Assembly (NCBI GenBank): GCA_022495005.1
Contig: JAGYXB010000510.1
Span: forward strand, 248,001-312,000
From: Rhyacophila brunnea
Taxonomy: Eukaryota; Arthropoda; Insecta; Trichoptera; Rhyacophilidae
DNA length: 64,000 bases
Direction of reading: 5' to 3'
Shown here: in pieces, positions 23,487 to 35,796 of the stretch
How the letters are laid out: each line of letters starts with the position of its first letter
How positions within the stretch are numbered: position 1 is the first letter of the stretch
Notes under the pieces: model-generated
Told to the model about the DNA's origin: nothing
The model's database searches: none
What the model saw: only the letters and a program-made list of their open reading frames with translations
Translations under genes and position numbers: made by a program

Positions 23487-24005
23487 CATAATAAATTATA
23501 AATTCAATGCGTTCACGACATGGCATAAAATAAGTGTTAACAATTTTTCAAATCACAATACAGTGTAAGTAAATAATACAATAAGGAGTAAAATAAGAAT
23601 AATAAAAGTACATAGAAGCACATAGAGTGAACTAGGTTGATAGACCCGTTCCTAAAAACCTATAAAACAACGTCCACTTAAATTCACCGTTACGTAAGTG
23701 GAATATATCAATACCCAAAGCGATTCAATTAAACATGGACTTATATATACCGTCGACCATATCCGCCACTTGGGAGCATATGGACACCATGCGGCGCCTC
23801 CAAGAATCCCTGTCGCTCGCCAGTCTTCTTGCATCGTTCCAGGTCAAACCAGCATCCCGTAGCTCTGCCGTATACACTATATAGATAGTATTTAGTGGCC
23901 TTCCAGGACGCCGGAATCCGTACGGCTTGAAGAACAGGCAAGCCAGGTTGAAGTTCTTTTCTGGCATTCGCAGCACGTGGCCAAACAGGTTCAACGCCGC
24001 CTCTT
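23487..24005 (-). mobile_element. LINE reverse transcriptase C-terminus with 3' end, family H
   Basis: The minus frame 23725-23994 reads NLFGHVLRMPEKN, FRRPGRPLN, LTWNDARRLASDRDSWRR and VADMVDGIYKSMF. This is the characteristic tail of insect LINE endonuclease-reverse transcriptase proteins: GHV.RM, RRxGRP, then W..A..LA.DR..WR. The reading after the stop gives GIDIFHLRNGEFKWTLFYRF, the conserved piece also seen near 6.25 and 63.45 kb, and then a GTTCACGACATGG-type 3' block and an AT-rich end near 23487. The element is 5'-truncated at about 24000. Confidence 0.75.
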
Positions 24006-24009
24006 CACT

Positions 24010-24635
24010 CTCATATAATTAATTCAATAAATTGCAAACCTTATATAAATATACATGTATATATTTATGATTATATGTGGCTACATGTTTACCCCAGTAT
24101 CATTAAAACAACTTTCTATTTTTGTGTTAATCGTGCTAAGTTAGTGTATACACGTTACCCGTTGCGCGAGCTTTGAAAGTTTTCCGAACAATTACAAATT
24201 TAATCAATCCCCAATCTAAAGAGCCCATTATACATACGTCTTTGTATCGCCGAGATAGAATTACTCCACTTAATTAACTGAAGCCTACTTCGGCTGGAAG
24301 TTTAAAGTACCAGAACTGTTTCTGGTGAAAATTAGCACATTCAATTATTTAACGGCATACGTTGAGAGCGAGAGAAAAATATTCACAAAATATATTCCAG
24401 ACATTCATGTAAATTTACGTACATTAAACACTTAATAATTTTATTATTTCAAAGGTATGTCGTGTAATACTTTTATTAATTATACTCTTAATTATTAATA
24501 TTTATTTATTTACATGAGAAAATATTACAAAATATAATTAAGAGTCAATTCTTGATGGAAGGACAGTATAAATTAAAATAAAACACAATATAATATAGTA
24601 TTTATTTAACATCGTCCAATGGGGTCTAAAACGAT
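24010..24635. other. Unannotated AT-rich sequence
   Basis: No recognised feature. Confidence 0.4.
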
Positions 24636-24637
24636 TC

Positions 24638-24991
24638 GGCGCCGGGACAACTGGACACCATGCAATCGAATGAAATTCGAAAATAAACAGACGTTCGTGA
24701 ATTATAGGTACTTTTAAAATATATATTTAAATAATTATATTATGATTTAATACTTTGCGAGTATTTCAATATGCACACGTGAATAATGATTTAATTGTGC
24801 ATATGTTCTTTTATATTATATAAAGCCTCAAGCATGATATTTCTCAATCCGCAATAAAAAACATTATGTTAAGATCAAAATGGATTAAAACTACTAAGTA
24901 ATAGATATAAATTCATTTAAATTCCTCGTCTACTTTCTATCTAAGTCTATTTATTTCACTTGACAGTGCGGTATCCAATTGTCCTGGCGCC
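24638..24991. mobile_element. MITE-like element with GGCGCC termini
   Basis: The termini are inverted: GGCGCCGGGACAACTGGACA at 24638 and, read back from 24991, GGCGCCAGGACAATTGGATA, both followed by CC. The imperfect match covers about 22 bases. The 354-base element is AT-rich and non-coding. No convincing target duplication was found, so the boundaries could extend a few bases. Confidence 0.5.
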
Positions 24992-24999
24992 CAGTTGTA

Positions 25000-25940
25000 T
25001 TCCCTTCAAAAGACAACAAAATATACGATATTTACATTGTATGTGTTAAATTAACATTTTTGAGTTAGCGTGTTATTCCGTGAGGATGTTATGTGTGTTG
25101 GGTCTTACCTAAGGGATACATGTTTCTTTCGTTACCTAATATATAGTGGTGGGTGTATTACGCACACGTGCGAGTGTATTAATCAATTCGCGAAAAATCT
25201 GGAAAGCTTACATTTCGTTGTGAAGTTACGTGACTATTATATTTATGTTCTAAATTTGTTCGCAATTCGTTACATAATAAAATATTCAACAAATAATTGG
25301 AAGAAAATTCTCTCAGATTTTGCAACTAATAATATTTATTATTTCGCCACGCCCGGGTCTTATAAATCGAAGTCACTAGTACCACGAAGAAAAAACTCAC
25401 GTGTTTATCTCGGCACAGAGGAAATAAATCTATATTGGATTCGTGCTATGGTCTACGCCAAATCTTCTACGCCGTAGACTCTACGATATTATAGTGTCTA
25501 CGTTGCTACACTTTACGCTTCGAATTGGTATTAGCGATATAATCAACGTAAGGCAGGTGAGCTGGAGGGAATCGAATTATGGAGACGTGCCCCCGACCCC
25601 CATACGACCCCACCCCTATACGACAATTTCCCGTGTTGTCATTCGTGTAGGACTAGGAATACCCTACATTTATGTGGCCGAGAGATACTTTCATTCTTAT
25701 TTTATGTAATGTTTACCGTTCAACATATTATTCAATATACCTACGCTTTATTTTTATACTGATTTTTTTTTCATTGGAAACAAATAGTTACAGTATTATA
25801 TTGAGAATTAATATATTTTTTGATCATGTCCGATCATGATAAGATCACACGAGCTTCCAGATTGTGTAAGTTTGTATCAACAGATTTTAGGTCCATACTC
25901 TGACTCCAAACACAAATTAAAAACAATATATGTGTTGGAT
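25000..25940. other. Unannotated stretch with an unrecognised 135-codon frame
   Basis: The plus frame 25070-25477 has no known motif. It is rich in Y, I and N and is followed by an overlapping 88-codon frame (25443-25709) in a GC-richer patch. The patch 25560-25625 contains a C-rich near-duplication (CATACGACCCC, then CTATACGAC). I see no splice or promoter evidence that either is a gene. A chance long frame is more likely. Confidence 0.35.
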
Positions 25941-25947
25941 AGATCTA

Positions 25948-26018
25948 GGATCCAGGATTCGTACCTGTGACCCACGACTTTATAAGCCGACGCGTAATCC
26001 GCTTGGCCACCATGAGCG
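25948..26018 (-). repeat. tRNA-derived module (SINE head or tRNA pseudogene)
   Basis: On the minus strand: GGTGGCCAAGCGGATTACGC, a box-A-like start of the long-variable-arm (Leu/Ser) kind, then CAGGTACGAATCCTGGATCC, a box B with one changed base (GGTACGAATCC). The acceptor stem does not close cleanly and no CCA-adjacent discriminator context is visible, so a functional tRNA gene is unlikely. Confidence 0.5.
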
Positions 26019-26019
26019 T

Positions 26020-27280
26020 AATAATAATTATAAAAGAGTAAAAAAAAATGAGAAAAGGTGTAAAACTATCGATATAAGCACATATCTATATAAATAAACC
26101 AATAAAAAAATGATTATTTATAAAACTATTGCTATCCTAGGTGTCCATAAGTATATAAAATATTTACTCCAATCCCCTAGATACATCAAGAGTACCTAAA
26201 ACATACCGTAATTATACCAATTTGGTGAAGTATAATGAAAAATTCAATATACACATATTCCTGCGTAATCTTTTAGTGTGAAAAATAGCGCTAAAATATT
26301 GAATACATCATGATATTTTAAAGCATCCTGATTTCTTTATTTAGAAAGGTCATTTTTAATTCGCGTTTTATGGTACATATATATTTAAGTAATATTAATG
26401 GATTTATTTTTAGTACGTAAGAATTATTATATCGTATTGCATATTATATTCATTAAATTATTCTGTTATTGTCTTCTTAAATAAGTACCACCCCAGCGTC
26501 AATAGTTAATGTGTGTCTTTATTTTTTGTATTATGAGATGCATACCAAAACACTTTGGTTTGTTTATCCTTTCTAGGCTTCCATTCACTAGCAATAATAA
26601 AACCGTGTATACCTACTTAACCTTCAGGTGGCTAACAATGTTTCAAAACGGTGTAGATAGTTGAATTGTAAGCTGTACTTACATTGCTACAAGGGAGAAT
26701 ATTGAAATTTCGCGTTTATGTATTAGTATTAACCTATTCTAATAACAATATATTCATTGTAATATTGATATTTTATTTTTTCATAGTGTAAGTAAGTCAA
26801 CACACATTACAAACATAAACAAACTAAAGGGCAGTTAATAGCATGCATTTGTTGAATGAAGAATGTTTGTAAAAATATAACATAGAAAATACAGCAGCTC
26901 AACTCTCGATTTACTAAAAATGACTTGATGCAACGAATAAATGTTATTGTATTCAGTGATAAATTTATATTATATAAACTCCACATAACCTTATATCGTG
27001 TATAATTTTCACTGATGTAATGAGTAAAAAAACTCTCATCATCTACATCGATGACAGCAATGTTAGCTTATTATGTATATTATTAATTTTTGAATAAATA
27101 TAATAAATAACTACAAGAACGTCAATAATAAATACGTGGCTAGCGCTCAGACATCTGTTACAATAATTAAACTAGTAATGTAATTTACCTTAATTGAACG
27201 CAAAGTAGATTGTCTCCTGATTGATGTAATTTTAAGTACCTCCGTTAAAACTTAGATATAACCATTATTTCGCATGAATT
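26020..27280. other. Unannotated AT-rich sequence
   Basis: No frame or repeat recognised. Confidence 0.4.
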
Positions 27281-27285
27281 CTGGA

Positions 27286-27350
27286 TGAATCGATAGCTTA
27301 GAGCGCTTATCCAGAAGGTAACAGACGTCAGTTCGAGCCCCACTCATTTT
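27286..27350 (+). repeat. tRNA-derived SINE head
   Basis: TAGCTTAGAGCGCTTATCC resembles box A, and CAGTTCGAGCCCCACTC resembles box B, about 30 bases apart as in tRNAs. The acceptor and T stems are poor. No second copy was found in the window. Confidence 0.45.
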
Positions 27351-27354
27351 CCTC

Positions 27355-28440
27355 TAGTATGTATATATCTGAGGTTTTTCAAGATTGGTTTACATTTGCA
27401 CTCTCGGAACGTTCTTAAACAATAATTTTTAGTATATTCATAATCACTATCTATATCGCTAAAGTCTATCAGTGTGAATACTATTGAAACTGTCTATATA
27501 TAAGCTATGATATTAGAGAATACCTCGTTGTACAGCACCTTTCATTACCTGCAACATCTACAAGAATTCGTTCAGCGGTCGACCGGTTTGGCGCCCTTAC
27601 ACTGTGGTCTTCCTTCCCCGATCGGTTTATCTCTGAAACAGGTTTTCTAACCGCACGGTCGTGGGTGAACGTGAGGGTTTCTTCTGACACCATACAATAT
27701 TGAAAGCGTGCAGGATTTCCATTGTCATTTCAATGGGAAGCCAGTTTATTTAGAACTCATTACCAGAAACAAAAGAGCACGAGTAACATCGGATTGTTTT
27801 GTTTTGTTTTGTTTGTGTGTTCGAAATTTAATCAAATAAACAAAAGGTGCATATTATTGCGATTATATGGCAATACAGGTTTTAATAGATATTATATTAT
27901 GCAGACGCTAATTCAAAATATCAAGTGAAATAATTTTGCAACTAACACGTTTTCTACGTATAGACTAATTAGATTGGTAAAACATATTTTAACCCATTTA
28001 TAATTTATCAAAGTAAGCGAAGAATGCACATTAGAATAATATATAATGTAATATAATATCATTTGTGATAGATACGGTTACCAGACGGTTTTTCCTAGCC
28101 GAATAAAATAAAAAAATATATTTAAAAAAAACTCACGTTTTCAGAAACGAGTACCACTTTACCGTTAGGTAAATTACGATTTACATAATATCACAAAGGA
28201 TCACACATAAATGACGTCACACCATTTTTTATATATTTGAACCCCTTTTCTTCATCGTCATGATCGATTTCTGTATAATAACAGTAATATGATACAATAT
28301 TCTCAAGAAAAAAATAAATTCATGTTTTGTTGATACGTTATATACACCCCTCTATTCGCTTCGTCACAAATAATCACATTACAATATACCCCACCCCGTT
28401 CCATCTCAGGGCTTGGCGATATATTGACGATAGCTATTTT
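27355..28440. other. Unannotated sequence with a GC-richer pocket
   Basis: At 27530-27700 the composition is nearer balance and frames stay open on both strands (minus 27505-27693 is 62 codons). There is no recognised motif. The rest is AT-rich. Confidence 0.35.
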
Positions 28441-28444
28441 TATA

Positions 28445-28748
28445 GCGCCTGTACACGTTGCATGGAATTACTTACGGCAATAGTGCTTTTTTTAAATATC
28501 GTGACAATAACTCTGTTTACACGTAAAAGTGCTGACTGTCTCTCCAATCTCATTCTTCAATAGTACGCGATGCGCGATGTTGTCATTTTTGGTACTATTT
28601 GACAGGACGTATTCAAAATAGGTTAACTTCAAAATGAGTAGTTCGTTTTTTTACCGGCAGGTTCGTCATTGTCGTTCTACTACGCAGGCGCAGATCTTAC
28701 TTGGGCGTTAAAATTCAAAACCTTCCAAATTTATTTGATTCATGCAAG
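28445..28748 (+). mobile_element. Repeat family C, copy 3, left part (split by a MITE)
   Basis: GCGCCTGTACACGTTGCATG, GACAATAACTCTGTTTACAC, AAAAGTGCTGACTGTCTCTC, TTTTTTTACCGGCAGGTTCG and ACGCAGGCGCAGATCTTAC follow the order of copy 2. The element continues at 29085 after a clean insertion, with CATGCAAG repeated on both sides of the insertion. Confidence 0.7.
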
Positions 28749-29084
28749 CAATGACATTATTAATGGACGACGCACTCAATACAGCTAGCAAGTAAATTTG
28801 CATGTATAGGTAGACTTCACGCAATTTCCATTATGCGATATCACGCATCGGGAATTTATAGCAATATGACCTTTATTGTAATGGCGTTAGATCAGTGTTT
28901 CTAATGTCAATGTTCATTTGAGCGAACCCGTTCGAACCGAACCATTCGGCAGACCCAACAAAAAGCATCAGGAATTTATAGTAATATCACCTTTATTGTA
29001 ATGGCGTTAGAACAGATTATGCCATTCGGCAGACCCGACAATAAAGTGAGTGTCATTTTTTTTCCCAGATGATTCGTCCAATTG
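28749..29084 (+). mobile_element. MITE family D, copy 1, nested in family C
   Basis: The direct repeat CATGCAAG flanks it exactly (28741-28748 and 29085-29092), an 8-base target duplication as made by hAT-type transposases. The left end is CAATGACATTATTAATGGAC. The right end reads back CAATTGGACGAAT, so about ten bases of the right terminal repeat are lost compared with copy 2. Inside, a unit of roughly 110 bases (ATCGGGAATTTATAGCAATA, ACCTTTATTGTAATGGCGTT, CATTCGGCAGACCC) occurs twice in imperfect tandem. Non-coding. Confidence 0.8.
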
Positions 29085-29188
29085 CATGCAAGCAATCTTG
29101 CCAACTGCGGGATAATACATGTTTCCCCATATATTTTCTTACTATAGGTACACAGTAAATCTGTGCACGTGTAAGCGGGGTATTATTA
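29085..29188 (+). mobile_element. Repeat family C, copy 3, right part
   Basis: Continues the split copy: CATGCAAGCAATCTTGCCAA, CTGCGGGATAATACATGTTT and TCTGTGCACGTGTAAGCGGG, ending GTATTATTAA. These match the end of copy 2. The final TTAA is also the left edge of the adjoining family B element, so a second insertion hit the end of this one. Confidence 0.7.
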
Positions 29189-29566
29189 AGGTGATACATC
29201 AGTGAAACACAAATAATTTTCAACTATAGGCGGGAAGAAATTTTGGACTCGCTGCCATTCGGAGAGAGAACGTCGAGCTGGAAACACGTCAATTTGTTTC
29301 GTGATGGCGACGGGCGTATTAATTCTTAAATCGTGTAAAGATGACTAAAAACGTTACCCATTTACTTTAAAAAGAAAACATGTCAATGAATATATTATTA
29401 TTGTTACTGATAGATCAATAAACAGAACATTAAATGGACACATGTAAGATTTATATGACATATTATATTTCGTATGACATGCGTCATTTACACCCGCGAC
29501 CCGTAATCCGCGCATCGCCTAGCCACGATCTTTTTAGACCGTGCCTCAACTGAGGTATAGCCTTAA
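29186..29566 (-). mobile_element. TTAA-flanked MITE family B, copy 3
   Basis: Body 29190-29562 with TTAA at 29186-29189 and 29563-29566. On the minus strand it begins GGCTATACCTCAGTTGAGGC and includes the ATGGTCTAAAAAGATCGTGG block and GGCGATGCGCGGATTACGGG with TCGCGGGTG. The other end reads GGTGATACATCAGTGAAAC from the plus strand. Its termini are inverted at about 11 of 14 positions. Confidence 0.8.
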
Positions 29567-29569
29567 TCA

Positions 29570-31115
29570 ATTTGAATATTTTCATTAGGTACCTAACCTA
29601 TTGTCACCAGAAATTAAATTCACTTACCTAACTTAAAAATCAACTGGCTAGTTTTATCTTTTTACTTGGGAATTTTTATCTTTTCTTTTCGCCTTACTTA
29701 TGATTTTGATAAATATTTTTTTAAATCAAACAGATGCGACTCGCTGTAAAAATTAAAACTCAATTTTGGAATAATGTAAAGAGATTTTAAATTATGTATT
29801 ATAGAATTTATCGTATTTCTATTAACCTTAGATTTGAGGGCACTCATACTGCACCAAGCTCGAATTGAAATAGGGGCTGCTATGCGTTTTCTATAGGGTT
29901 GATTTATTTATAGGTTTAATTGAATAAGCCAAAGAAATTGAACTGTAAAGACTCGTAACGCGTTGATTCGTTTAGTGAAAGAAAGTAGTCCAAATAAAAA
30001 TAAACGTTTGGAAACATCTGATAAAAATAGAAAAGATTGTACTGCGGCAAGTAAGCTTATCAGAAAAAGACGCTAGTATGAAAAAACTGAGAGTGGCGAT
30101 GGCAGGTGCTCGCGTGAAAAATATCGTCGACGGCTTCTCTTGTATGTGAAAGATTGTAACCTAGAAAAAACGTATTGTAATTGAACGATAATCTGATTAT
30201 TCACCTAGAGGAGATAGGCGATTGTCAACAACTTTGTTTTAAATAATGATTATAAAGATAGTTATAATATATGAAGTTTGTTTTAGTCTAAATCATCGTG
30301 TTGGGATTTGATTTTGAAGATTGGCGAGGTAAATGATAACGGATCGTATACAGTTGAAATCTCATGAGATTATCGTCACCTCAATACTACAACTAGATAA
30401 CTAGATTTTCTCTGTTTTTGATATAACTATTGAATATGTTTCTACATTCCCTTCTCTAAAAAATGATAAAACTAGGTAAGTCAGAAGTTAATGGGAACTG
30501 TATTAAGTTTGTGTTTGAAAATATTACTTAGATAACTTTAAAACCATAAATGCAAAATAAATAAAATAATATATCTACAATATTTTTTCATTCTATTGAA
30601 CATTATTTAATTGTTCCTAATTAGACAAGCACAGCTCTTCATTTTAAATAATAATTATAGCTTAGATTTATGTTAATCAAGTAGTTACTTAAAGTTTAAA
30701 TTTCATTTTTCCAACATTGACCAAATCAGAGTTATTTAGTTCTAGTATTGATGTGACGATATGTATTTATTTTATTTCGAAGTTTTTTTGCATTAAATAC
30801 TTAGGGGCTAAGACGATTGCTACATATAGTAAAAAAAATACAGGCTTACATTTTAAAATGATAATTTAAAAAAAATACAAGTTCTACATGACGTCTATCA
30901 TCCAACTGACGCGACATGGAAAAAACAACCCTCATATTCCCCGTTGCTCAAACGCTGTCTTTCGAATTTCGTGCATACTGTATCAGTCGTTTGAGTAAAT
31001 CGCGGGAAATACGAAATTTATAAAAAAATACCATGCATATTTGAATCAATTATAAAAATACAACTAGTACAATCTATTTTCACTGGTGCATTACATTACA
31101 TATCGTTTTCTTCTT
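29570..31115. other. Unannotated AT-rich sequence
   Basis: No sustained frame, tandem repeat or shared element recognised. Confidence 0.4.
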
Positions 31116-31123
31116 TCTCGGCA

Positions 31124-31243
31124 CTACATCCCGGGGCGGGATTTGGCCTCCTCTACAATTGTCCTCCACACGCTCCTTTCCCTGGCTACTCCTCTCCAGT
31201 ATCCAGCCCTCCCCATCTTTTTCCAGTCCTCTTCGATACAGTC
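31124..31243 (-). pseudogene. LINE reverse transcriptase C-terminal stub
   Basis: The minus strand reads 39 uninterrupted codons and a stop: IEEDWKKMGRAG, WRGVARERSVWR, TIVEEAKSRPGM. This fits the extreme C-terminus of insect LINE proteins, where a W..A..R..WR..V..AK segment closes the polyprotein. It lacks everything upstream, so it is a 5'-truncated insertion of which only about 120 coding bases remain. A short 3' trailer follows towards 31086. It sits 50 bases from the hAT element below. Confidence 0.65.
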
Positions 31244-31284
31244 AGCAGTTACATTACATAATATATGAGATTTAATATCCTATA

Positions 31285-31943
31285 CGTTAAAACAGGGGAG
31301 GGCAAACTGCGGCCCGCGGGCCGCATGTGGCCCGCCGGGTATTTTTTTGCGGCCCGCCATCATTAATTGTACTTCTGATTACGAATAACTTTTTTATATT
31401 CTTTTAAAAAATATTGACAATAAAATTTGTTTAGCAATAGTACGCGATCTATTTTCAATAGATATTGATAGTGTACCGACAGAGCTACAACTTGAGATTA
31501 TTGATCTGCAGTGTGACACTGATTTAAGATAATTGCATCGTCGTAAAGAAATCTCCAATTTTACAATGCCCTTAATTCAGACAAATTCGACCAACTTAAA
31601 GATTATGCAAGAAAAATGTTCGTTATTTTTGGATCAACCTATATATGTGAACAAACATTTTCGATCATGAAACTCAATAAAAATTCTTTACGGTCAAATA
31701 TCTAAGATGCCCATTTACAAGCAGTTTTGAGAATATCAACTACAAAATTAACACCTGAATTTAAAAAAATGTTAAAAATGTATAACAGTTTCATTCTTCT
31801 CATTAATTTTTTTGTAATGTTTATTTTTCGTGATAATAAATAGTGTATACTTAAAAATGGTATTTTACTTGCGGCCCGCCGCTCATTTTGAATTCTTGAA
31901 TTTGGCCCTCCATCCAAAAAGTTTGCCCGCCCTTGCGTTAAAA
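31285..31943 (+). mobile_element. hAT element relic with 8-bp duplication
   Basis: Body 31293-31935, flanked by CGTTAAAA at 31285-31292 and 31936-31943. The ends CAGGGGAGGGCAAACT and, read back, CAAGGGCGGGCAAACT form a 16-base terminal inverted repeat with two mismatches. Just inside are GC-rich subterminal stretches (GCGGCCCGCGGGCCGCATG and GGCGGGCCGC read back). Between about 31586 and 31770 the plus strand reads KDYARKMFVIFGSTYICEQT, then FSIMKLNKNSLRSNI, a stop, and DAHLQAVLRISTT. That is the hAT dimerisation region of the GTF2I-repeat/ZBED-like transposase group. Most of the transposase is deleted. Confidence 0.85.
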
Positions 31944-31949
31944 GATGAT

Positions 31950-34430
31950 ATTTTCTTATAAAGTACGTATGACTCTATGATTGTGTATCTGAATAGTATA
32001 CATATAATAATATGTTTGGATTATTTGATCTATCTACAATAATAATTGATTTTTTCACATACATTATGGCTGCGCTTTCCACAGTGTACTGTAATTTTTA
32101 AGGCACTAACTTTAGTGATCTATTGTCTGGCTGAAGTTGGTTGTGCCTGGACTGCGACAATAGTGGTGATTTGAGGTAGGAGGGAAACATAGAAACGAGG
32201 GCGACCATAATTGGCTCAACCACATTATAATATCTGTACGTTGGTTATGGATATAGTCGAATATGTTTCGTGTTCTAAATAGTAAATTTACTACATAATA
32301 AAAATATACGAAATTAGTAATTAAAACAGCAATATTATTATCTCATAACAAATAGTTAAAGTGTCTGTAATGACTGAACGTATCTTAAATGTCGTTTAAA
32401 TGCTTACGGGGTTTATTTTTGGCGAACCTCGTTGTCACACCATAGACTGGCTTAACATATAGAGGGTATCCGGTTCTATTGCCGGTCACTATACATTTAT
32501 GTGATTTTCTTAAAACTGTTGTGATATATTTAACTACTGTAATGCCGTATAGCTAGTGTCTAGAAAGAATGTAAAGTGGGCTAAAAATAATTTACACTAA
32601 AATGCTTTGCAGTTAATTTAATCATTCAGATCCACTTTCAAATGTTCAGAGTACATCTACATATAGATGGGTACTTTAACGTTGTTGCTTTGGAAGAACT
32701 TCGATGCACATATTTGTGTAATTGTAATGTTTACTTTAGAAGTAACATGGCCCTAGCGCTAAGCGAGCTAATAAGTGTATCCAAACTAAAGTTCTGTATG
32801 ACTTTTATCCGCAAATACCGATGAAACATCGACAAACCTTGGAGAACTTGTTAAGTTAAATACAACTTCAAAGATTCCGATTCATCGAAGCTTTAACGTG
32901 ATTGCGAAAGCTGATATTTGCGGAAAGTTTAAAATGTTTCAAGCCGTTGAAATATAGTTTTAAAGTTCCAATTTTCGGCTTACCATAATACTTACTTTCC
33001 GTTGTTTCTTTTCTCATCGGAAGATGGTATTCACCATGCTGGTTCATTTCTGCCTAACATTATTTCTTTCAGAGAGATTTTTCATAACTCTCACGGGTTC
33101 TTCGGTCATGAGATTTCCTTTTTTAATAATTTCTGTCTCCCGTTTATTCCCTTATCCGTTCGTATTACTTTGATATTATAATGTAGTACTTCCGTTCATT
33201 ATAATTTCTACGTACGTACCTATTCGTAATGAAGGTGTATATTTTTATCCCCTTTTATGTGATTGACTATGGCCGAGCCGAGATTTGATTCGCGGTGAGT
33301 TTACAATACAACTCAATGTATCCGTTAGTAAAATAAAATCAACCACAATGAGCTAAGGGAGACCTTATACAAATTTTCGTATAAGTTTTCTATGAAAAGT
33401 GTTAAGGTCAGGATTTGCATAATAAGTCTCCGATCGACGTAAAACCTTGACAGGCAATTGCTCCCTGTCTGTAGTCTGTGATTTTCTCAAGCCTGTATGT
33501 TTCTGTTATATAATTAATCAATGTAATTTGACCTCATGGCCTGTTATAAAAACTCAAGTTAAATTTTATCAATGTTACAAAATAATATATAAATTTATCA
33601 ATTGTAGTGAGTTTTTTTTGTATTAGAAGGAAAAATTCATGTGCGAGTTCAGATTTCAAAGCAATTAAACTACTTTGGAATGGTCTCTTCTATTTCCCAA
33701 AGATATTGGAATTAATTGCGGCTCTGCGTTGACTCTGTTGTCAGGACCATATTATCATTTATATAATATATCGTTCTAACTAAATTAAAATGTGGTATAA
33801 AACGTCTAGGTTTAGACTCCGTAAATCAGTATAGGTAGTATGTAGTACCCGATCGCCCTCTATATAAATATGTCTCGATTGCAGAAGAGATGTTTAATTT
33901 TTTTTAAAGTGGTTCTTGAGCTCCATCTTAAGCTTGATTTTACATTCTTCTTTATAGACCTATTTCAATATACAATGACATTTCAGTCTTTTTGTTTTAC
34001 TGACAGGCATAACAACGGACTTTCTATTTGATTTAAAAAAAATACGATGTCTTGTGTTTATTTCTCTACATGTATATTATGATATTTCATCAAAAGCTCC
34101 GGGAAAATGTGATTAAGCGCCGGCTAGACGCTCATGCTTTACCACAAGCTTACGCAAACCGGTTTCTATCGGGAAGCCCGTGTGTGTAGACGGGAAAACT
34201 GTAGCTTGCGAAAATCGAAAAGCACTGTAAAAGTAGTTTGCACAAACTATACCGCGCACGCAAATCGCTGCCGTTTAGACTCTAGCCAACGCAAGACAAG
34301 ACAATGTAACTGTGACTTAATACATAAAACTGTATTTACGTGAAAAATACCTACATACATTCTTGTTAGTTGCTAAGCTATGTATGATGCAACTTTGAAA
34401 AAAATAATGTTATTATTACATACCTACTAA
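31950..34430. other. Unannotated sequence
   Basis: The longest stretch in this part without a recognised element. A plus frame at 32642-32824 and another at 34134-34343 have unremarkable composition. GATTTGATTCGCGGTGAG near 33283 looks like an isolated box B scrap. Nothing else stands out. Confidence 0.35.
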
Positions 34431-34540
34431 AGTTGTTTTTGAAGTTATACTTCTTTTGGCGCGTTTGGGAAATCATATCAGAGTGTATTTTTGGCGTGTG
34501 ATATGTAACACATAATTTATTTTTTCACACGAAAAAAAAC

Positions 34541-34611
34541 GCACTCGATTGGATTCGGACCACCGATTTTTCGGTTATCAGCCGAACGCACAACCATTAC
34601 GCCACAGAATG
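34541..34611 (-). repeat. tRNA-like module in the left arm
   Basis: On the minus strand: CATTCTGTGGCGTAATGGTT, GTGCGTTCGGCTGATAACCG, then box B GGTCCGAATCC. It is the mirror of the right-arm module, with box B altered (CC for TC), and it lies inside the repeat arm. The 5' and 3' ends do not pair well enough to be a gene. Confidence 0.5.
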
Positions 34612-35796
34612 ATACTGCAATAGTGGCGATTATACAGTATTATATTATAGATTAAAATTGTTTCGTTGCTAGGCAGCGAATTTATTATTGTCGGCCATTT
34701 GCAATTCCTTACGTATACAAACTATTAAACGTCAGAGTGACAGTTGGTACTTTAAAGATAAAAACAACGAGAAACCATTATATAATTTAGTAATATAAGT
34801 TAAAGTGTATAGAAATAAACCAAAGGCGTTCCAATAAGCGGTCCTTTTTATTGAGTGTGTAATTTAATACGATAATTAAGAGCTAGTCAAAGAATCTAGT
34901 TTATCACAAGTTTTGTTTTTGTTTTGTTACGCTAAAGAAGTATAACTTTTAACGCGCGTACATACGTACACATACCGATTTTTTTTTTAAACATTTTCAA
35001 ATAAACCAGTAACAATGAAAATCATTCATATCTCCATAAACATGTCACGTATTGAGCAGAAAAAAAGAAACCTTGGGCAAGTACTTACGAGATTTTTATG
35101 GGCTGCAAGTTGATATTTATATAGTGTGATAAAATATCGACCGAATCGTAAAACCTAACTCAATTACGTGATAACTGACGCCTAGTCGACGCTGTATAGT
35201 CGGCGACGAATATACGTATTCGTGGAAAGCCTCTCGACACATTATTATTTATCACTCGTATGGTGAATTTCCCACCAATGAAAAACTCATAAATATAACA
35301 CTGCCATGCAAGCCACGAGCACAATCCGATTAGTCGACCTTTGGTTAGTCCGGTCAGGCATTATGACTAGGTGTTACGAGGTAATGTAACTAACTTTAAA
35401 AATAATAATTAAAATCGTATTTATAAAAAAAAATCGGTGTGTATACTTATGTACGCGCATTAGAAGTTATATTTCTTTGGCGTAACAAAACAAAAAGTGT
35501 GATAAACTAGATTCTTCGACTAGCTCTCTTAATTATCTTGTTAAATTATACACTCAAGAAAAAGGACCGCTTATTGGAACACCGTTGATTTATTTCTGTA
35601 CACTTTAACTTATATTACTAATTTATATAATTATTTATCGTTGTTTTTATTTTTAAAGTAACAACTGATACTATGACGTTTAATAGTTTGTTGACGTAAG
35701 GAATTGCAAATGGCCGACAATAATAAATTCGCTGCCTAGCGACGGAACAATTTTAAACTATAATATAATACTGTATAATCGTCACTATTGCAGTAT

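Noticed and set aside
25070..25477. 135-codon frame as a host gene
   Set aside because: No motif, Y/I/N-rich composition, no splice or promoter context; kept only as an observation in the gap entry.
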